Under the pieces are notes generated by a model that saw only the letters and a list, made by a program, of their open reading frames with translations, made no database searches and had not been told where the DNA came from. The position numbers and the translations under genes are program-made. Positions 1-8,771 of a stretch of DNA of 64,000 nucleotides are shown in pieces. The DNA comes from Streptomyces goshikiensis. Lineage in GTDB: Bacteria > Actinomycetota > Actinomycetes > Streptomycetales > Streptomycetaceae. The stretch is from positions 62,001-126,000 of the forward strand of contig NZ_BMVE01000003.1 in NCBI RefSeq assembly GCF_014650555.1, written 5' to 3'. The stretch's first letter is position 1, and the number at the start of each line of letters is the position of its first letter.

Positions 1-1
1 C

Positions 2-460
2 ACCGCGCTCGACCCGGGCGGCCTGGAGAAGGTGGGGCTGCGGTTCTTCGTCTGGATCTTCGCCAGCCTCTTCGCCACCTACGCCCCGAAGTCCTGGCGG
101 CCCCGCCTCGCGGCCTGGCTGGAGCAGCCGGTCATCGTCGTGCCCGAGCTGCGCACGTGGATCCAGGCCGGTGTGCGCGCCTTCCGGATCCGCCGCCCCG
201 CGCCCCTGCCGCTGTCGGACGCGGAACTGGGCTCCATCCGGACGCCGTTCTACCTGATCATGGGCAAGCGCAGCCTGCTCGTTCACCCGAAGCGCCAGCT
301 GGAGCGCGTACCGCGCCTGATGGCGGGGGCTCGCGCCGAGATCGTCTCCGCGACCGGGCACGGACCGCAGATCGACCACCCCGAACTGGTCAACGCCCGG
401 ATGCTGGGCTTCATGGAGGACGTGGACTCCCTCGCCCCGGCCGCCGGCCCGGGCGCCTGA
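2..460 (+). CDS. alpha/beta hydrolase, C-terminal part (cut by window edge)
   Basis: The frame is open from the first bases of the window, so this is the 3' part (about 152 codons) of a longer gene. The tail contains GHGPQIDHPELV near the end, where alpha/beta-hydrolase fold enzymes carry the catalytic histidine, and a preceding strand (TPFYLIMGKRSLLV) typical of the segment before the acid residue. The nucleophile elbow must lie outside the window. An internal GTG at 32 could be mistaken for the start, but the reading frame continues upstream of it. The substrate cannot be told. The stop is followed 18 nt later by a GNAT gene on the same strand, suggesting co-transcription. Confidence 0.75.
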   Translation, partial: TALDPGGLEKVGLRFFVWIFASLFATYAPKSWRPRLAAWLEQPVIVVPELRTWIQAGVRAFRIRRPAPLPLSDAELGSIRTPFYLIMGKRSLLVHPKRQLERVPRLMAGARAEIVSATGHGPQIDHPELVNARMLGFMEDVDSLAPAAGPGA

Positions 461-478
461 AGGAAAGGGGACGACAAC

Positions 479-934
479 ATGGTGATAGCCGAAGAGGTCG
501 CCTTCGATCCCGAGGAAGTCCTGGGCCTCTACAGGTCGGTCGCACGGGAGGGCTACGCCTGCGACGTCGACCGGCTGTGCCGCGGTCTGGCCAACTCACA
601 CCTGGTCATCACGGCGCGGGACGCTTCGGGAACGCTCTGCGGCCTGGCGCGGACGATCTCCGATGACGAGAACATCTGTTACGTCCAGGACGTCGTGGTC
701 AACCCCGCGCACCACCGGCAGGGCATCGGCCGGGCCTTGGTCGAGCACCTCATGCGGCGCTACTCGCACTGCCGCTTCTTCCTCCTGTCCACGGATCACG
801 AGTCCTCCCCGGAGGGCGAGCGCAACCACGCGTTCTTCCGCAGCCTGGGATTCCTGTCCTACGAGGAGAAGGAGATGGCGGCGGGCTTCGGTCCCCCCAG
901 GAACCGCCCCGACCTGCGCGACAGCACGCCGTGA
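479..934 (+). CDS. GNAT family N-acetyltransferase
   Basis: 151 aa, the usual size for a single-domain GNAT enzyme, which transfers an acetyl group from acetyl-CoA to an amine. The acetyl-CoA pyrophosphate loop is visible as NPAHHRQGIGRALVEHL (about residues 79-95), after the beta4 strand YVQDVVV. The C-terminal part (NHAFFRSLGFLSYEEKEM) matches the terminal strands of the fold. The start ATG follows a GGAAAGGGGA ribosome site. It probably shares a transcript with the preceding hydrolase. The substrate is unknown. Confidence 0.85.
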   Translation: MVIAEEVAFDPEEVLGLYRSVAREGYACDVDRLCRGLANSHLVITARDASGTLCGLARTISDDENICYVQDVVVNPAHHRQGIGRALVEHLMRRYSHCRFFLLSTDHESSPEGERNHAFFRSLGFLSYEEKEMAAGFGPPRNRPDLRDSTP

Positions 935-954
935 ACCACACCGTGAACCACACC
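931..954. repeat. 12-bp tandem repeat overlapping a stop codon
   Basis: The unit GTGAACCACACC occurs twice in tandem (931-942, 943-954), followed by a partial third copy (GCGAAC). The first copy contains the TGA stop of the acetyltransferase gene. It may simply be a local slippage product. Confidence 0.6.
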
Positions 955-1066
955 GCGAACCCCGATGAGGCGCGTTGCCAGGGTGTGGTGCGACCTGGCT
1001 GACCGGCCGGGGGGCGGCCAGACTCGGTCGGGCGGAGCCATCCGCTCGAACGAGGAGTAGGCAGGC

Positions 1067-1801
1067 ATGAGGAACGAAGCCAAGGTCGTGGCCATTACCG
1101 GAGCCAGCAGCGGGATCGGGGAGGAGACGGCCCGGCGGCTGGCCGGCGACGGCCACCGGCTGTTGCTGGGCGCGCGGCGCACCGATCGGCTCGACGCGCT
1201 CACCCGGGAGATCAACGCGGCCGGCGGCACCGCGGCGTTCCGGCACCTGGACGTCACCGACGCCGCCGACGTACGGGACTTCGTGGCCGCCGCACAGGAG
1301 CGCTACGGCCGGGTGGACGTGATGGTCAACAACGCCGGGGTGATGCCGCTCTCGCCGCTGGACGCCCTCAAGGTCGACGAGTGGGACCGGATGATCGACG
1401 TCAACGTACGGGGCGTGCTGCACGGGATCGCCGCCGCCCTGCCCGTGATGCGCGCCCAGGGCGGCGGGCACTTCGTCAACGTCGCCTCCGTCGGCGCCTA
1501 CGAGGTCTCACCCACGGCGGCCGTCTACTGCGCCACCAAGTTCGCCGTCCGCGCCATCTCCGAGGGGCTGCGCCAGGAGTCGGACGGCTCCGTCCGGGTC
1601 ACCCTGGTCTCCCCGGGGGTGACCGAGTCCGAGCTGGCCGAGGGGATCTCCGACCCCGCCGCGAGGGAGGCGATGAAGGCCTATCGCGCCGTGGCGCTGC
1701 CGGCGTCCGCGATCGCCGGGGCCATCGCCTACGCCGTCGCCCAGCCGGCCGGGGTCGACGTCAACGAGATCGTCGTACGTCCCGCCGCGAGCGCGCAGTG
1801 A
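1067..1801 (+). CDS. SDR family oxidoreductase
   Basis: 244 aa classical short-chain dehydrogenase/reductase, a cytoplasmic NAD(P)-dependent enzyme. The cofactor loop is GASSGIG (residues 12-18), the NNAGV strand motif follows near residue 92, and the active-site YCATK (YxxxK) is preceded by the catalytic serine in NVASVGAYE. The C-terminal LVSPGVTESE matches the PG motif. The ATG is preceded by GAGGAG. The DNA before it (935-1066) is non-coding. It converges on the ATP-grasp gene with about 40 nt between stops, so it is not obviously part of that cluster. Substrate unknown. Confidence 0.9.
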   Translation: MRNEAKVVAITGASSGIGEETARRLAGDGHRLLLGARRTDRLDALTREINAAGGTAAFRHLDVTDAADVRDFVAAAQERYGRVDVMVNNAGVMPLSPLDALKVDEWDRMIDVNVRGVLHGIAAALPVMRAQGGGHFVNVASVGAYEVSPTAAVYCATKFAVRAISEGLRQESDGSVRVTLVSPGVTESELAEGISDPAAREAMKAYRAVALPASAIAGAIAYAVAQPAGVDVNEIVVRPAASAQ

Positions 1802-1840
1802 CCGCGGGCGGCGACGCGGCGACGTGGCGGCCGGCCGGCG

Positions 1841-3229
1841 TCAGTGGTCGCCGCCGTGGAAGACGCAGCCGACCGTGGCGCCGCCGGCCATGCTGACCAC
1901 GCCCACCGCCGGATTGGTGCTGCCCCGTACGAAACCTCCGGCGTACCCGTCGTCGTCGGCGCCGCGCGCGCCCAGGTAGACGCCCCAGTTGAGGAAGAGC
2001 TCCTGAGAGCCGCCGGCGCTGTCGGGGAACGGCTCGGAGGCGGGGCGCACCCGGCGCTGGAGCACGAACGGGCCGTCCATCGCCGAGGCGACCTTGCGCT
2101 CCCACTGCGCCGCGTCCGCCGTCCAGCCGGCGACGATGCCCTTGCCGCCGTGCAGCAGCGTCGGCTTCAGGATCAGCTCGTGCTGGTGGGCCAGGGCGTG
2201 GGGGAGCGTGTCGACCGGGGAGCCCGCCCGGTCCGTGGTGCGGGGGCGCACGTACCGGGTCCAAGGCAGGAGCCGGTCGATGCAGGCCAGTTCGGCGGCG
2301 TCGAAGAGGTCGCGGTGCCGCTCGTCGGAGAGCATCGCCAGGGTGCCCTTGTTTCCGTACAGTTCGGCGTCCAGCCGGCTGAACAGCCCCACCCGGCCCT
2401 GCTCGACCGCGACCAGCAGCGGTTCCAGCAGGGCCGCCGAGGCGGGGTCGGTGAGGTCCTCGGGCAGGAAGTACCGGAAGACGACGTCGACGGCCCGGCC
2501 CGAGACCGTGGGACGGCCGTTCGGGTACGTGAACTCGCCGAGGTCGCAGGCGATCCCCTCGACCCCGTAGTCGGCCAGCTTCGCGGCGAACACCTTGAGC
2601 CGGGGCCCCACCACGGCGAAGTTGTCCACCGTGTCCACCACGGCGACGACGGGCGCCCGGTCGGCGGGGAGGACCGCGGCGCACTCGGCGTACATGGTCC
2701 GCACCATGCTGCCCAGCGTGTCCTGGTAGCGGAGCGCGTGCCGCCGTACGAACTCCTCCAGCGGGGGGTACGCCAGCATCGCCCGGTTGATGTCCGCGTT
2801 CTCGAAGCCGCCGAGCGCGCTGGTGATGTTGAATTCGAGGAGTTTGAACTCCGTGCCGTCGTGATAGAGGTCGGCCCGTCCCAGCGGGAGGAGCGATCCG
2901 GTCCGGGCGCTGCGCGTGATCAGCGCGGACTGCAGGGGATCCATGCCGACCGCCGAGGCCAGCGCGGTCAGGCTGCCGCCGAACACCCGCTCCGGCAGCG
3001 AGCGCAGCAGCCCGTAGACCGTGTGGAGGTCTTCGACGACCGTGCGGCGCTCGGGCTCGCTGAGGAAGGCGGGGCCGTTCAGGAACCGGTCCTGGTACGC
3101 CAGCGCGAGCGTGACCGACTCCCGGGCGGCGGCCGTCGGGTGGTCCGTCGAGGGGCGCCGCGCGAGCTCCTCCCCGTACGCGCGGCCCAGCCGCGATCTG
3201 GGCGCCTTGGGCAGGCTCGTGGTCGTCAT
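1841..3229 (-). CDS. ATP-grasp family ligase (paralogue 1)
   Basis: 462 aa. ATP-grasp enzymes activate a carboxylate as acyl phosphate and join it to an amine. Visible are LLEFNITSALGGFE (about residues 150-163) and HQHELILKPTLLHGGKGIVAGW (about 340-361), a lysine strand plus glycine loop typical of the nucleotide-binding part. The ATG at 3229 was chosen because AAAGGA lies 7 nt upstream; a longer in-frame extension to 3451 lacks this support. It resembles the ligase at 7055-8413 (same LEFN..(G)ALGG core and R(K)TDR(E/A)G..VD(L/T)LP segment), so the cluster has two homologous ligases. The MFS gene is 34 nt upstream on the same strand. The closest recognised family is the permuted, glutathionylspermidine-synthase-like group, but the substrates are unknown. 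Confidence 0.75.
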   Translation of the reverse strand: MTTTSLPKAPRSRLGRAYGEELARRPSTDHPTAAARESVTLALAYQDRFLNGPAFLSEPERRTVVEDLHTVYGLLRSLPERVFGGSLTALASAVGMDPLQSALITRSARTGSLLPLGRADLYHDGTEFKLLEFNITSALGGFENADINRAMLAYPPLEEFVRRHALRYQDTLGSMVRTMYAECAAVLPADRAPVVAVVDTVDNFAVVGPRLKVFAAKLADYGVEGIACDLGEFTYPNGRPTVSGRAVDVVFRYFLPEDLTDPASAALLEPLLVAVEQGRVGLFSRLDAELYGNKGTLAMLSDERHRDLFDAAELACIDRLLPWTRYVRPRTTDRAGSPVDTLPHALAHQHELILKPTLLHGGKGIVAGWTADAAQWERKVASAMDGPFVLQRRVRPASEPFPDSAGGSQELFLNWGVYLGARGADDDGYAGGFVRGSTNPAVGVVSMAGGATVGCVFHGGDH

Positions 3230-3263
3230 TGCGTGTCCTTTCGAAGCGGAACGCGCCGCCGGG

Positions 3264-4553
3264 TCAGTCCGTGTCCGCCGGCTGCGGGGCCTGTGCGGTG
3301 CTCTGCTCGGTGCTCTGCTCGGCGCGGGTGATCCACTGGCGGCGCGCGCCCACGAGGAGCGCCACCGCGACGAGGGCCATGGCGACCGCCCCGACGCCGA
3401 ACACGGCGCGAGTGCCGACCTCGGCGGCGACGATGCCGCCCGCCGCCGCACCGACGGGCAGCCCGCCCCAGGCGACGAGCCGGTACACGCTGTTGGCCCG
3501 CCCGAGCAGGTGCTGCGGCACCAGGGTCTGCCGCAGGACGACCACGACGACGTTCCACGTCACCGTCCCGCACGCGAAGATCGCGAGGGCCGCGCCGGCC
3601 GCGTACACCGAGGGCACGGCGGCCAGGATCGTCTCGCTCGTGGCGATCAGCACGGCGGTGGCGACCAACGCGCCCTCCCGGCCCAGGCGTTCGGTGAGGG
3701 CGGGGGCGAACCGTGAGGACACGACGGCCCCGACGGCCTGGCAGGCGAGCAGGGCGCCGTACCCGAACGGGCCCAGGTGGAGTTCCTTGACGCTGTACAC
3801 CACGAGCACGGCGAGCATCGCGTTCCCGGCCAGGTTGATCAGGCAGGAGATCAGGGCGAGGCTGCGCAACAGGTGGTGCGAGAAGAGCCACTTGGCGCCG
3901 GCCAGCATCTCCGACAGCACGCCGGCCCTGACCGGTGCGGGCTCGATCGGCCGGGTGCCGCGGATGCGGCTGACCAGTACGGCGGAGCACAGGAAGGTGG
4001 CGGCGTCCACGCCGAACGGCAGGGCCACCGCCACACCGAACATCAGCGCGCCGAGGAGCGGGCCGATGAAACCGGTGCCGGCCTCCTGCGCGGCCATGAT
4101 GCGGGCGTTGGCGGTGGCGAGCCCGGCCTGCGGGGTGATGAAGGGGACGAGCACCTGGGCGGCGTTGCGGGAGAGGACCTCGCCGACGCCGAGCAGGAAC
4201 ATGCACACGTAGAGCAGGGGCAGCCCGCCCCAGCCGCCGAGGATCCCGAGGGCGAGCACCGCGAGCAGGACGGCCCGGGCGATGTCGACCCGCACCATCA
4301 TGGTCCGGATGTCGAGGCGGTCGACCAGCAGCCCCGCCGGGATGCCGAACAGGATGAACGGAATGGTGACGGCGACCGATGCCGCGCCGATCAGGCGGGG
4401 GTCGTCGGTCAGCCGGGTGGCGAGCAGGGGGGCGGCGGCGATCGTGGCTCCGTCGCCGAGCGAGGAGACCGCGGCGGACCACCACAGCTGGGAGAAGTCG
4501 CGCCCCAGGCGCGGCCGTTGTGAAGCGGCCCGGTCGGTCGTCGATGCGCTCAT
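3264..4553 (-). CDS. MFS transporter (EntS-like exporter)
   Basis: 429 aa with about twelve hydrophobic segments, consistent with a drug:proton antiporter of the MFS_3/enterobactin-exporter type. The loop after TM2 reads GIPAGLLVDRLDIRTMM, equivalent to the conserved G-x-x-x-D-R motif. The chosen start (ATG 4553, MSASTTDRA) gives a normal N-terminus before the first helix; an upstream in-frame ATG would add about 80 polar residues in the non-coding leader. It lies between the two halves of a putative biosynthetic cluster and is co-directional with ATP-grasp 1 (34 nt gap), so it probably exports the product or confers self-resistance. Confidence 0.85.
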   Translation of the reverse strand: MSASTTDRAASQRPRLGRDFSQLWWSAAVSSLGDGATIAAAPLLATRLTDDPRLIGAASVAVTIPFILFGIPAGLLVDRLDIRTMMVRVDIARAVLLAVLALGILGGWGGLPLLYVCMFLLGVGEVLSRNAAQVLVPFITPQAGLATANARIMAAQEAGTGFIGPLLGALMFGVAVALPFGVDAATFLCSAVLVSRIRGTRPIEPAPVRAGVLSEMLAGAKWLFSHHLLRSLALISCLINLAGNAMLAVLVVYSVKELHLGPFGYGALLACQAVGAVVSSRFAPALTERLGREGALVATAVLIATSETILAAVPSVYAAGAALAIFACGTVTWNVVVVVLRQTLVPQHLLGRANSVYRLVAWGGLPVGAAAGGIVAAEVGTRAVFGVGAVAMALVAVALLVGARRQWITRAEQSTEQSTAQAPQPADTD

Positions 4554-4897
4554 GACGCCACGTGGCAGTGCAGCAGGCAGTGCATTGCCTCCCCCTTCGA
4601 TATGCGGTCCCGTTGCCGACGCGCCATCGGCCCGTCGTCGCTCGCCGAGGACCGTACGGTCAGGAGCCCGGGATTGCCGAGAATAGTCGGCGTCCGCGGC
4701 GGCGTCGAGGGAAAGATCAGCTCCGTCCGGAGACGGTGCGCCCGTCGCATCCGGTGTCCCGGGGTGGACAGGCCGTTCGCCTCCGAGGATGATCAAACTC
4801 CTTACGGGTGAGGGGGGTTGTGCCCGCGCCTGGCCGTCGAGCTCTCCGTGGCCGCCGGGGCACGTGGCCCGGCCTTTTCAGAAGGTGGAGAAACGAT
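4554..4897. other. 344-nt divergent intergenic region with a 12-bp palindrome
   Basis: No convincing gene. It separates the leftward MFS/ATP-grasp pair from the rightward oxygenase/PLP/ATP-grasp operon, so it should hold both promoters. A perfect palindrome GACCGTACGGTC is at 4650-4661 and is a candidate operator. A GGTGGAG ribosome site for the downstream gene is at 4884-4890. No regulator gene is found in the cluster itself. Confidence 0.5.
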
Positions 4898-5764
4898 ATG
4901 GCAGCACCGGACGCCGTGTCCGATCCGGACGGGACGGCGGGTGTCGAGGTCACCCGCATGTCGTTCGACGACTTCCTGGCCGTCGGCCCCCGGGGGCTGT
5001 ACGAGGCCGACCGGCCCGTGGTCATCAAGCTGCCGGGCAGCGCGCAGGGACTCGGCCGGGACGAAGTGGCGGCGCGCCTGGCGGAGTTGACCGTCACCCT
5101 GTTCACCGAGCCGGGCGACAAGAACCACCCGGGGCGCTGGGAGACGCGGGACATCAAGCTCCGCGAGTTCTTCGCGGACGAGGGGCTCCTGACCAGCGCG
5201 GACACCTGGCACCGGGTCGTGTCGAACATACGCGCCAATCCGGCCGACGTGAACGCCGTCATCGGCTTCGACGCCGAGGAGTTCTTCGGCTACGGCAAGT
5301 CCCTGTACGCGGCCAACCTGTGGATCAGCCACCGCGGCGTGTTCACCAAGAACCACTTCGACGAGTTCGAGAACTTCAACATCGCACTTGAGGGACGCAA
5401 GCGGTTCATCATCGCTCCGCCCGGAGTGCGAGCTTATTACCCGAGGTCGGTCCTGCGCGGGTTCGGCGACAAGTCCGAGGTGGTCGACCTCGACGACGTC
5501 GACCTGAAGCGCTACCCGAGGCTGGCGGCGAAGCTCGCCCAGCGCCGTGACTTCGTCCTTGAGCCGGGCCACATGCTCTACCTGCCGCTCGGCTGGTGGC
5601 ACCAGGCCGAATCGCTGGACGAGATGAACATCAACGTCAATTTCTGGCTCAAGTCCAAGAAGATCCTCCACCGGCCGCACGTGCTCGGCGTCGCCCTGTA
5701 CACGTACGCCTACCGGAGACTCAAGGGCGTCTACAGCTACCGGCCCACCGAGGTGAACTCCTGA
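4898..5764 (+). CDS. cupin-like/JmjC-type Fe(II) 2-oxoglutarate oxygenase
   Basis: 288 aa. The central part reads NHFDEFENFNIALEGRKRFI (about residues 153-172) and later LYLPLGWWHQAESL (about 228-241). This is the H-x-D...H iron triad and the W/H strand typical of the cupin_8/JmjC hydroxylase family, which oxidises amino acids or peptides using 2-oxoglutarate and O2. The ATG at 4898 was chosen because GGTGGAG lies 7 nt upstream; longer in-frame extensions have no ribosome site. Its TGA overlaps the ATG of the PLP enzyme by one base, implying translational coupling. A beta-hydroxylase of an amino acid building block is plausible, but the substrate is inferred only from context. Confidence 0.75.
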   Translation: MAAPDAVSDPDGTAGVEVTRMSFDDFLAVGPRGLYEADRPVVIKLPGSAQGLGRDEVAARLAELTVTLFTEPGDKNHPGRWETRDIKLREFFADEGLLTSADTWHRVVSNIRANPADVNAVIGFDAEEFFGYGKSLYAANLWISHRGVFTKNHFDEFENFNIALEGRKRFIIAPPGVRAYYPRSVLRGFGDKSEVVDLDDVDLKRYPRLAAKLAQRRDFVLEPGHMLYLPLGWWHQAESLDEMNINVNFWLKSKKILHRPHVLGVALYTYAYRRLKGVYSYRPTEVNS

Positions 5765-7068
5765 TGAGCGAGCGCAAGACCATCACTCCCGCCCACCGGT
5801 ACCGCAACAACGACCGGCTCATCGGGATCGGCAACACCTTCTGGAACACGTCCTACGAGCACGGGGTCGCCGGCATCGTCGGCGACCTCGAAGACGGCGT
5901 GTTCCACACGCCCGACGGACACGAGTTCGTCAACTTCACGGTCTGCTCCTACCTGGACCTGGACACCCACCCCAAGGTCATCGACGGCGCCGTCGCCTCA
6001 CTGCGCCGCTTCGGCGTACTGGACCACTGCATCCCTCGCACCCGGGTCCAGACACCGGTCCTGCTGGAGCTGGAGGAGTCGCTGGGCGAGCTGTTCGGCG
6101 CGATGGTGATCAGCGCGATCTCCACCGCGGCGGCCAGCACCGGCCTGCTCCCCGTGATCGCATCGGGGCACCTCGGCAACGGCACCCGGCCGCTGATGGT
6201 CTTCGACAAGAACGCCCACGTCTCGATGGCCAACGCCAAGCCGAGCTGCGCCGACGAGACCGAGGTGGTGAGCTGCGGCCACCACGACCTCGACTTCCTC
6301 AAGGACATGTGCCGCACCTACGAGCGCGTCTGCTACGTGGTGGACGGCTCCGACAGCCTCGGCGGCTACGCGCCCGTCCACGAGCTGGCCGAACTGCAAG
6401 AGAAGTACAACCTCCTGGTCTTCTACGACGACTCGCACTCGCTGTCCGCCTACGGCGAGCGCGGCATCGGCTACGTACGCTCCCACTCCCCGGTGCTGGA
6501 CGAGCGGACCATCACCGTGGCGACGCTGAGCAAGGGCTTCGGGGCCGGCGGCACGGCGATCCTGCTCGACGGCTACCCCGAGCAGACCCGGCGGCTCATC
6601 GAGCGGTTCGCCGGACCGCTGGGCTACTCGCAGAAGATGAACGCCGCCGCGGTCGGTGCGGCGCTCGCCTCGGCCGAGATCCACCGCACCGAGGAACTCA
6701 CCCTGCTTCAGGGGCGGCTGCGGTCCAACATCGCGCTGTTCGACTCGCTGGTCGCGACCGAGCAGTCCGACAGCACCTACCCGATCAGGGTGGTGCCGAT
6801 GACCGACGAGACGGTCATCGACGCCGCCAAGCAGGTCTTCGCGGCCGGGTTCTACACCTCGCCGGTGTTCTTCCCGATCGTCGCCCGGGGCACCGCCGGA
6901 CTGCGCGTGATGCTCCGGGCCGGCCAGAGCGAGGAGCAGATCAGGCGGCTCTGCGCGGCGCTGGTCCGGGCCGGAGCCCGCCCGGCGGCCGCGGCACCCG
7001 CGCCGGGAACGGGCGGCGAACACCTCGCCGCGACGACAGGGGAAGGAGCGCCGGATGGACACGCATGA
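5764..7068 (+). CDS. alpha-oxoamine synthase-like PLP enzyme (class II aminotransferase fold)
   Basis: 434 aa. The fold-type I PLP signature is clear: the cofactor aspartate/histidine segment YDDSHSLSAYGERGIG (about residues 221-236) and the Schiff-base lysine in TLSKGFGAGGTAIL (about 258-271). This resembles 8-amino-7-oxononanoate synthase, KBL, serine palmitoyltransferase and CqsA, enzymes that condense an amino acid with an acyl-CoA with loss of CO2. A motif STAAAS replaces the usual STGSxAN region, so substrate use may differ. It overlaps the oxygenase by one base and the downstream ATP-grasp gene by 14 nt. The last 30 residues are Ala/Pro/Gly-rich. It likely makes an alpha-amino ketone building block; this is inferred from family and context. 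Confidence 0.8.
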   Translation: MSERKTITPAHRYRNNDRLIGIGNTFWNTSYEHGVAGIVGDLEDGVFHTPDGHEFVNFTVCSYLDLDTHPKVIDGAVASLRRFGVLDHCIPRTRVQTPVLLELEESLGELFGAMVISAISTAAASTGLLPVIASGHLGNGTRPLMVFDKNAHVSMANAKPSCADETEVVSCGHHDLDFLKDMCRTYERVCYVVDGSDSLGGYAPVHELAELQEKYNLLVFYDDSHSLSAYGERGIGYVRSHSPVLDERTITVATLSKGFGAGGTAILLDGYPEQTRRLIERFAGPLGYSQKMNAAAVGAALASAEIHRTEELTLLQGRLRSNIALFDSLVATEQSDSTYPIRVVPMTDETVIDAAKQVFAAGFYTSPVFFPIVARGTAGLRVMLRAGQSEEQIRRLCAALVRAGARPAAAAPAPGTGGEHLAATTGEGAPDGHA

Positions 7069-8413
7069 GGACCTCGGCACGGGAAGCGGGCACCCGTGGT
7101 TCGGCCGTCACCGGCTGCGGCCCGCAGCGCCCGCGGACACCATCCGGCGGATGCTGCGGCACGAGCTCCGGGACACCGGCTGGCCGTACCAGCGGGTCCT
7201 GCCCGCGGCGCCGATGGCGATCCCGCGGGCGTCCTACGCCGAGATCTTCCGGGTGAGCGTCGCGCTGATCGAGCTGCTGCGCCGTACCGCCCTGGAGAGC
7301 GGACCCACCACCGCCGACCGGCTGAGCGCCTACGACATGCCCGCCACCGAGGACCGGCTGTGGATGGGCGACCCCTTCATCGAGGAGCGGTACGCCGACT
7401 CCGTGGTCCGTCCGGACCTGGTCATCGGTCCGGACGGGCCGCGGTTCCTGGAGTTCAACGTCAGCGGCGCGCTCGGTGGCGTGGTGGAGACGCGGAGCCG
7501 GCTGGCGGTGTGGCGCGGGCTCCACGCCGACGAGGACGGCCGGACGCCGTTCCGCTCCCCGGACCCGTTCGACGTCCGCGCGGACATGTTCCGGTCGCTC
7601 GGCGCGGAGCTCGGGCTGGCGCCGCGGGTGGCCGTCGTCGGCAGCGCCCGGGTGATCGGCGTGGAGCGGCGGTACTTCGAAATGGAGGCCGACCACTACA
7701 ACAGCCACGGCCTGACCGCCCGCTTCTTCGAGCCGGAGGAGCTGCCCGAGGCGTGGGACTGCGCCCCGCACCTGCGCCATCAGGTCGGGCTGCGCAACTT
7801 CACCATCCCGGACTGGCTGGAGGTGGGCATCGACACCACGCCGGTCCAGGACGCCCTGGACAACGGATGCCTGCTGGTGGGCACCCAGACCTCGACCTTC
7901 ATGCACAGCAAGCTGACCATGGGGCTGCTGTCGGAGGGACGACCCTGGATGACCGCGGCCGACCGCGGGCTCGTCGAGCGGTACCTGCCGTGGACGCGGA
8001 TCCTCTCGGAGCGCAAGACCGACCGGGAGGGGCAGCAGGTCGACCTGCTCCCGTTCGTGCTGGGCAACCGGGAGCTGCTGGTGCTCAAGGCGGGCCTGGG
8101 GGAGAGCGGGAAGCAGGTCGTCATCGGCCGCGAGGTCGACCAGGCCGGGTGGGAGTCCGCCGTCGGCGCGGCCGTCGCCGGCGGTACCAGCGTGGTGCAG
8201 GCCTTCGTGGAGCCGCAGACCTGCCGGGTCTCGCTGATCGCCGACGGCTGCGACGAGCCGTACGACGCGGATGTCGCTCCGGTCCTCGGCCCCCTGGTGT
8301 TCGGCGGCCGCCCGGCCGGACTGTTCTGCCGGTTCTTCGGCGACGGCAGCGCGGGGATCGTCAGCGTCCGGGGAGGGACGAGCAGCTCCGACAACGTGAT
8401 GGTGGCCATCTGA
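7055..8413 (+). CDS. ATP-grasp family ligase (paralogue 2)
   Basis: 452 aa homologue of the protein at 1841-3229. Shared landmarks in the same order are FLEFNVSGALGGVVE (about residues 131-145), the RKTDREGQQVDLLP segment (about 321-334) and LLVLKAGLGESGKQVVIG (about 341-358), which corresponds to the lysine strand and glycine loop. It ends with IVSVRGGTSSSDNV, equivalent to VVSMAGGATVG in paralogue 1. The ATG lies in the end of the PLP gene after GGGGAAGGAG, so translation is coupled. Two related ATP-grasp ligases beside one PLP synthase suggest two successive amide or ester couplings. The substrates are not known. Confidence 0.75.
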   Translation: MDTHEDLGTGSGHPWFGRHRLRPAAPADTIRRMLRHELRDTGWPYQRVLPAAPMAIPRASYAEIFRVSVALIELLRRTALESGPTTADRLSAYDMPATEDRLWMGDPFIEERYADSVVRPDLVIGPDGPRFLEFNVSGALGGVVETRSRLAVWRGLHADEDGRTPFRSPDPFDVRADMFRSLGAELGLAPRVAVVGSARVIGVERRYFEMEADHYNSHGLTARFFEPEELPEAWDCAPHLRHQVGLRNFTIPDWLEVGIDTTPVQDALDNGCLLVGTQTSTFMHSKLTMGLLSEGRPWMTAADRGLVERYLPWTRILSERKTDREGQQVDLLPFVLGNRELLVLKAGLGESGKQVVIGREVDQAGWESAVGAAVAGGTSVVQAFVEPQTCRVSLIADGCDEPYDADVAPVLGPLVFGGRPAGLFCRFFGDGSAGIVSVRGGTSSSDNVMVAI

Positions 8414-8472
8414 CGGCGCCGCCCCCGCCCGGACGCCCCGGTTTCCCGCGCCGCCGGTGCGACACTGATGGT

Positions 8473-8754
8473 GTGACGCACGGCGACCGGGAGACTGAGC
8501 GACGTTTGGAGCGGGCCATCCTGGAGCTGCTGGAGGGTCGCGGCCCCACCGCGACGATCTGCCCGTCAGACGCCGCGCGGGCCGTGTACGCGGGCAGCGA
8601 CGACGGCTGGCGCGTGCTCATGGAACCGGCCCGCCGGGCGGCCCGGAGGCTGGTCGGCGCGGGCGAGGTGGAGATCACCCAGGCCGGCCGCCCCGTCGAC
8701 CCCGCTACGGCCCGCGGACCGGTCCGTATCCGGACCGCCCGCCGACGGCCGTAA
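8473..8754 (+). CDS. DUF3253 small protein
   Basis: 93 aa starting at GTG 8473. The layout is a short helical N-terminus (RETERRLERAILELLEGRG), then ICPSDAARAVY and WRVLMEPARRAARRLVGAGEVEITQAGRPVDP, ending in an Arg-rich tail. This is the pattern of DUF3253 proteins, which look like a small winged-helix fold; function is not established. It is 59 nt downstream of the ATP-grasp gene on the same strand. It is a household-type gene in actinomycetes and probably unrelated to the cluster. Confidence 0.7.
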   Translation: MTHGDRETERRLERAILELLEGRGPTATICPSDAARAVYAGSDDGWRVLMEPARRAARRLVGAGEVEITQAGRPVDPATARGPVRIRTARRRP

Positions 8755-8771
8755 TCAGCCGGCCGGCGGGC

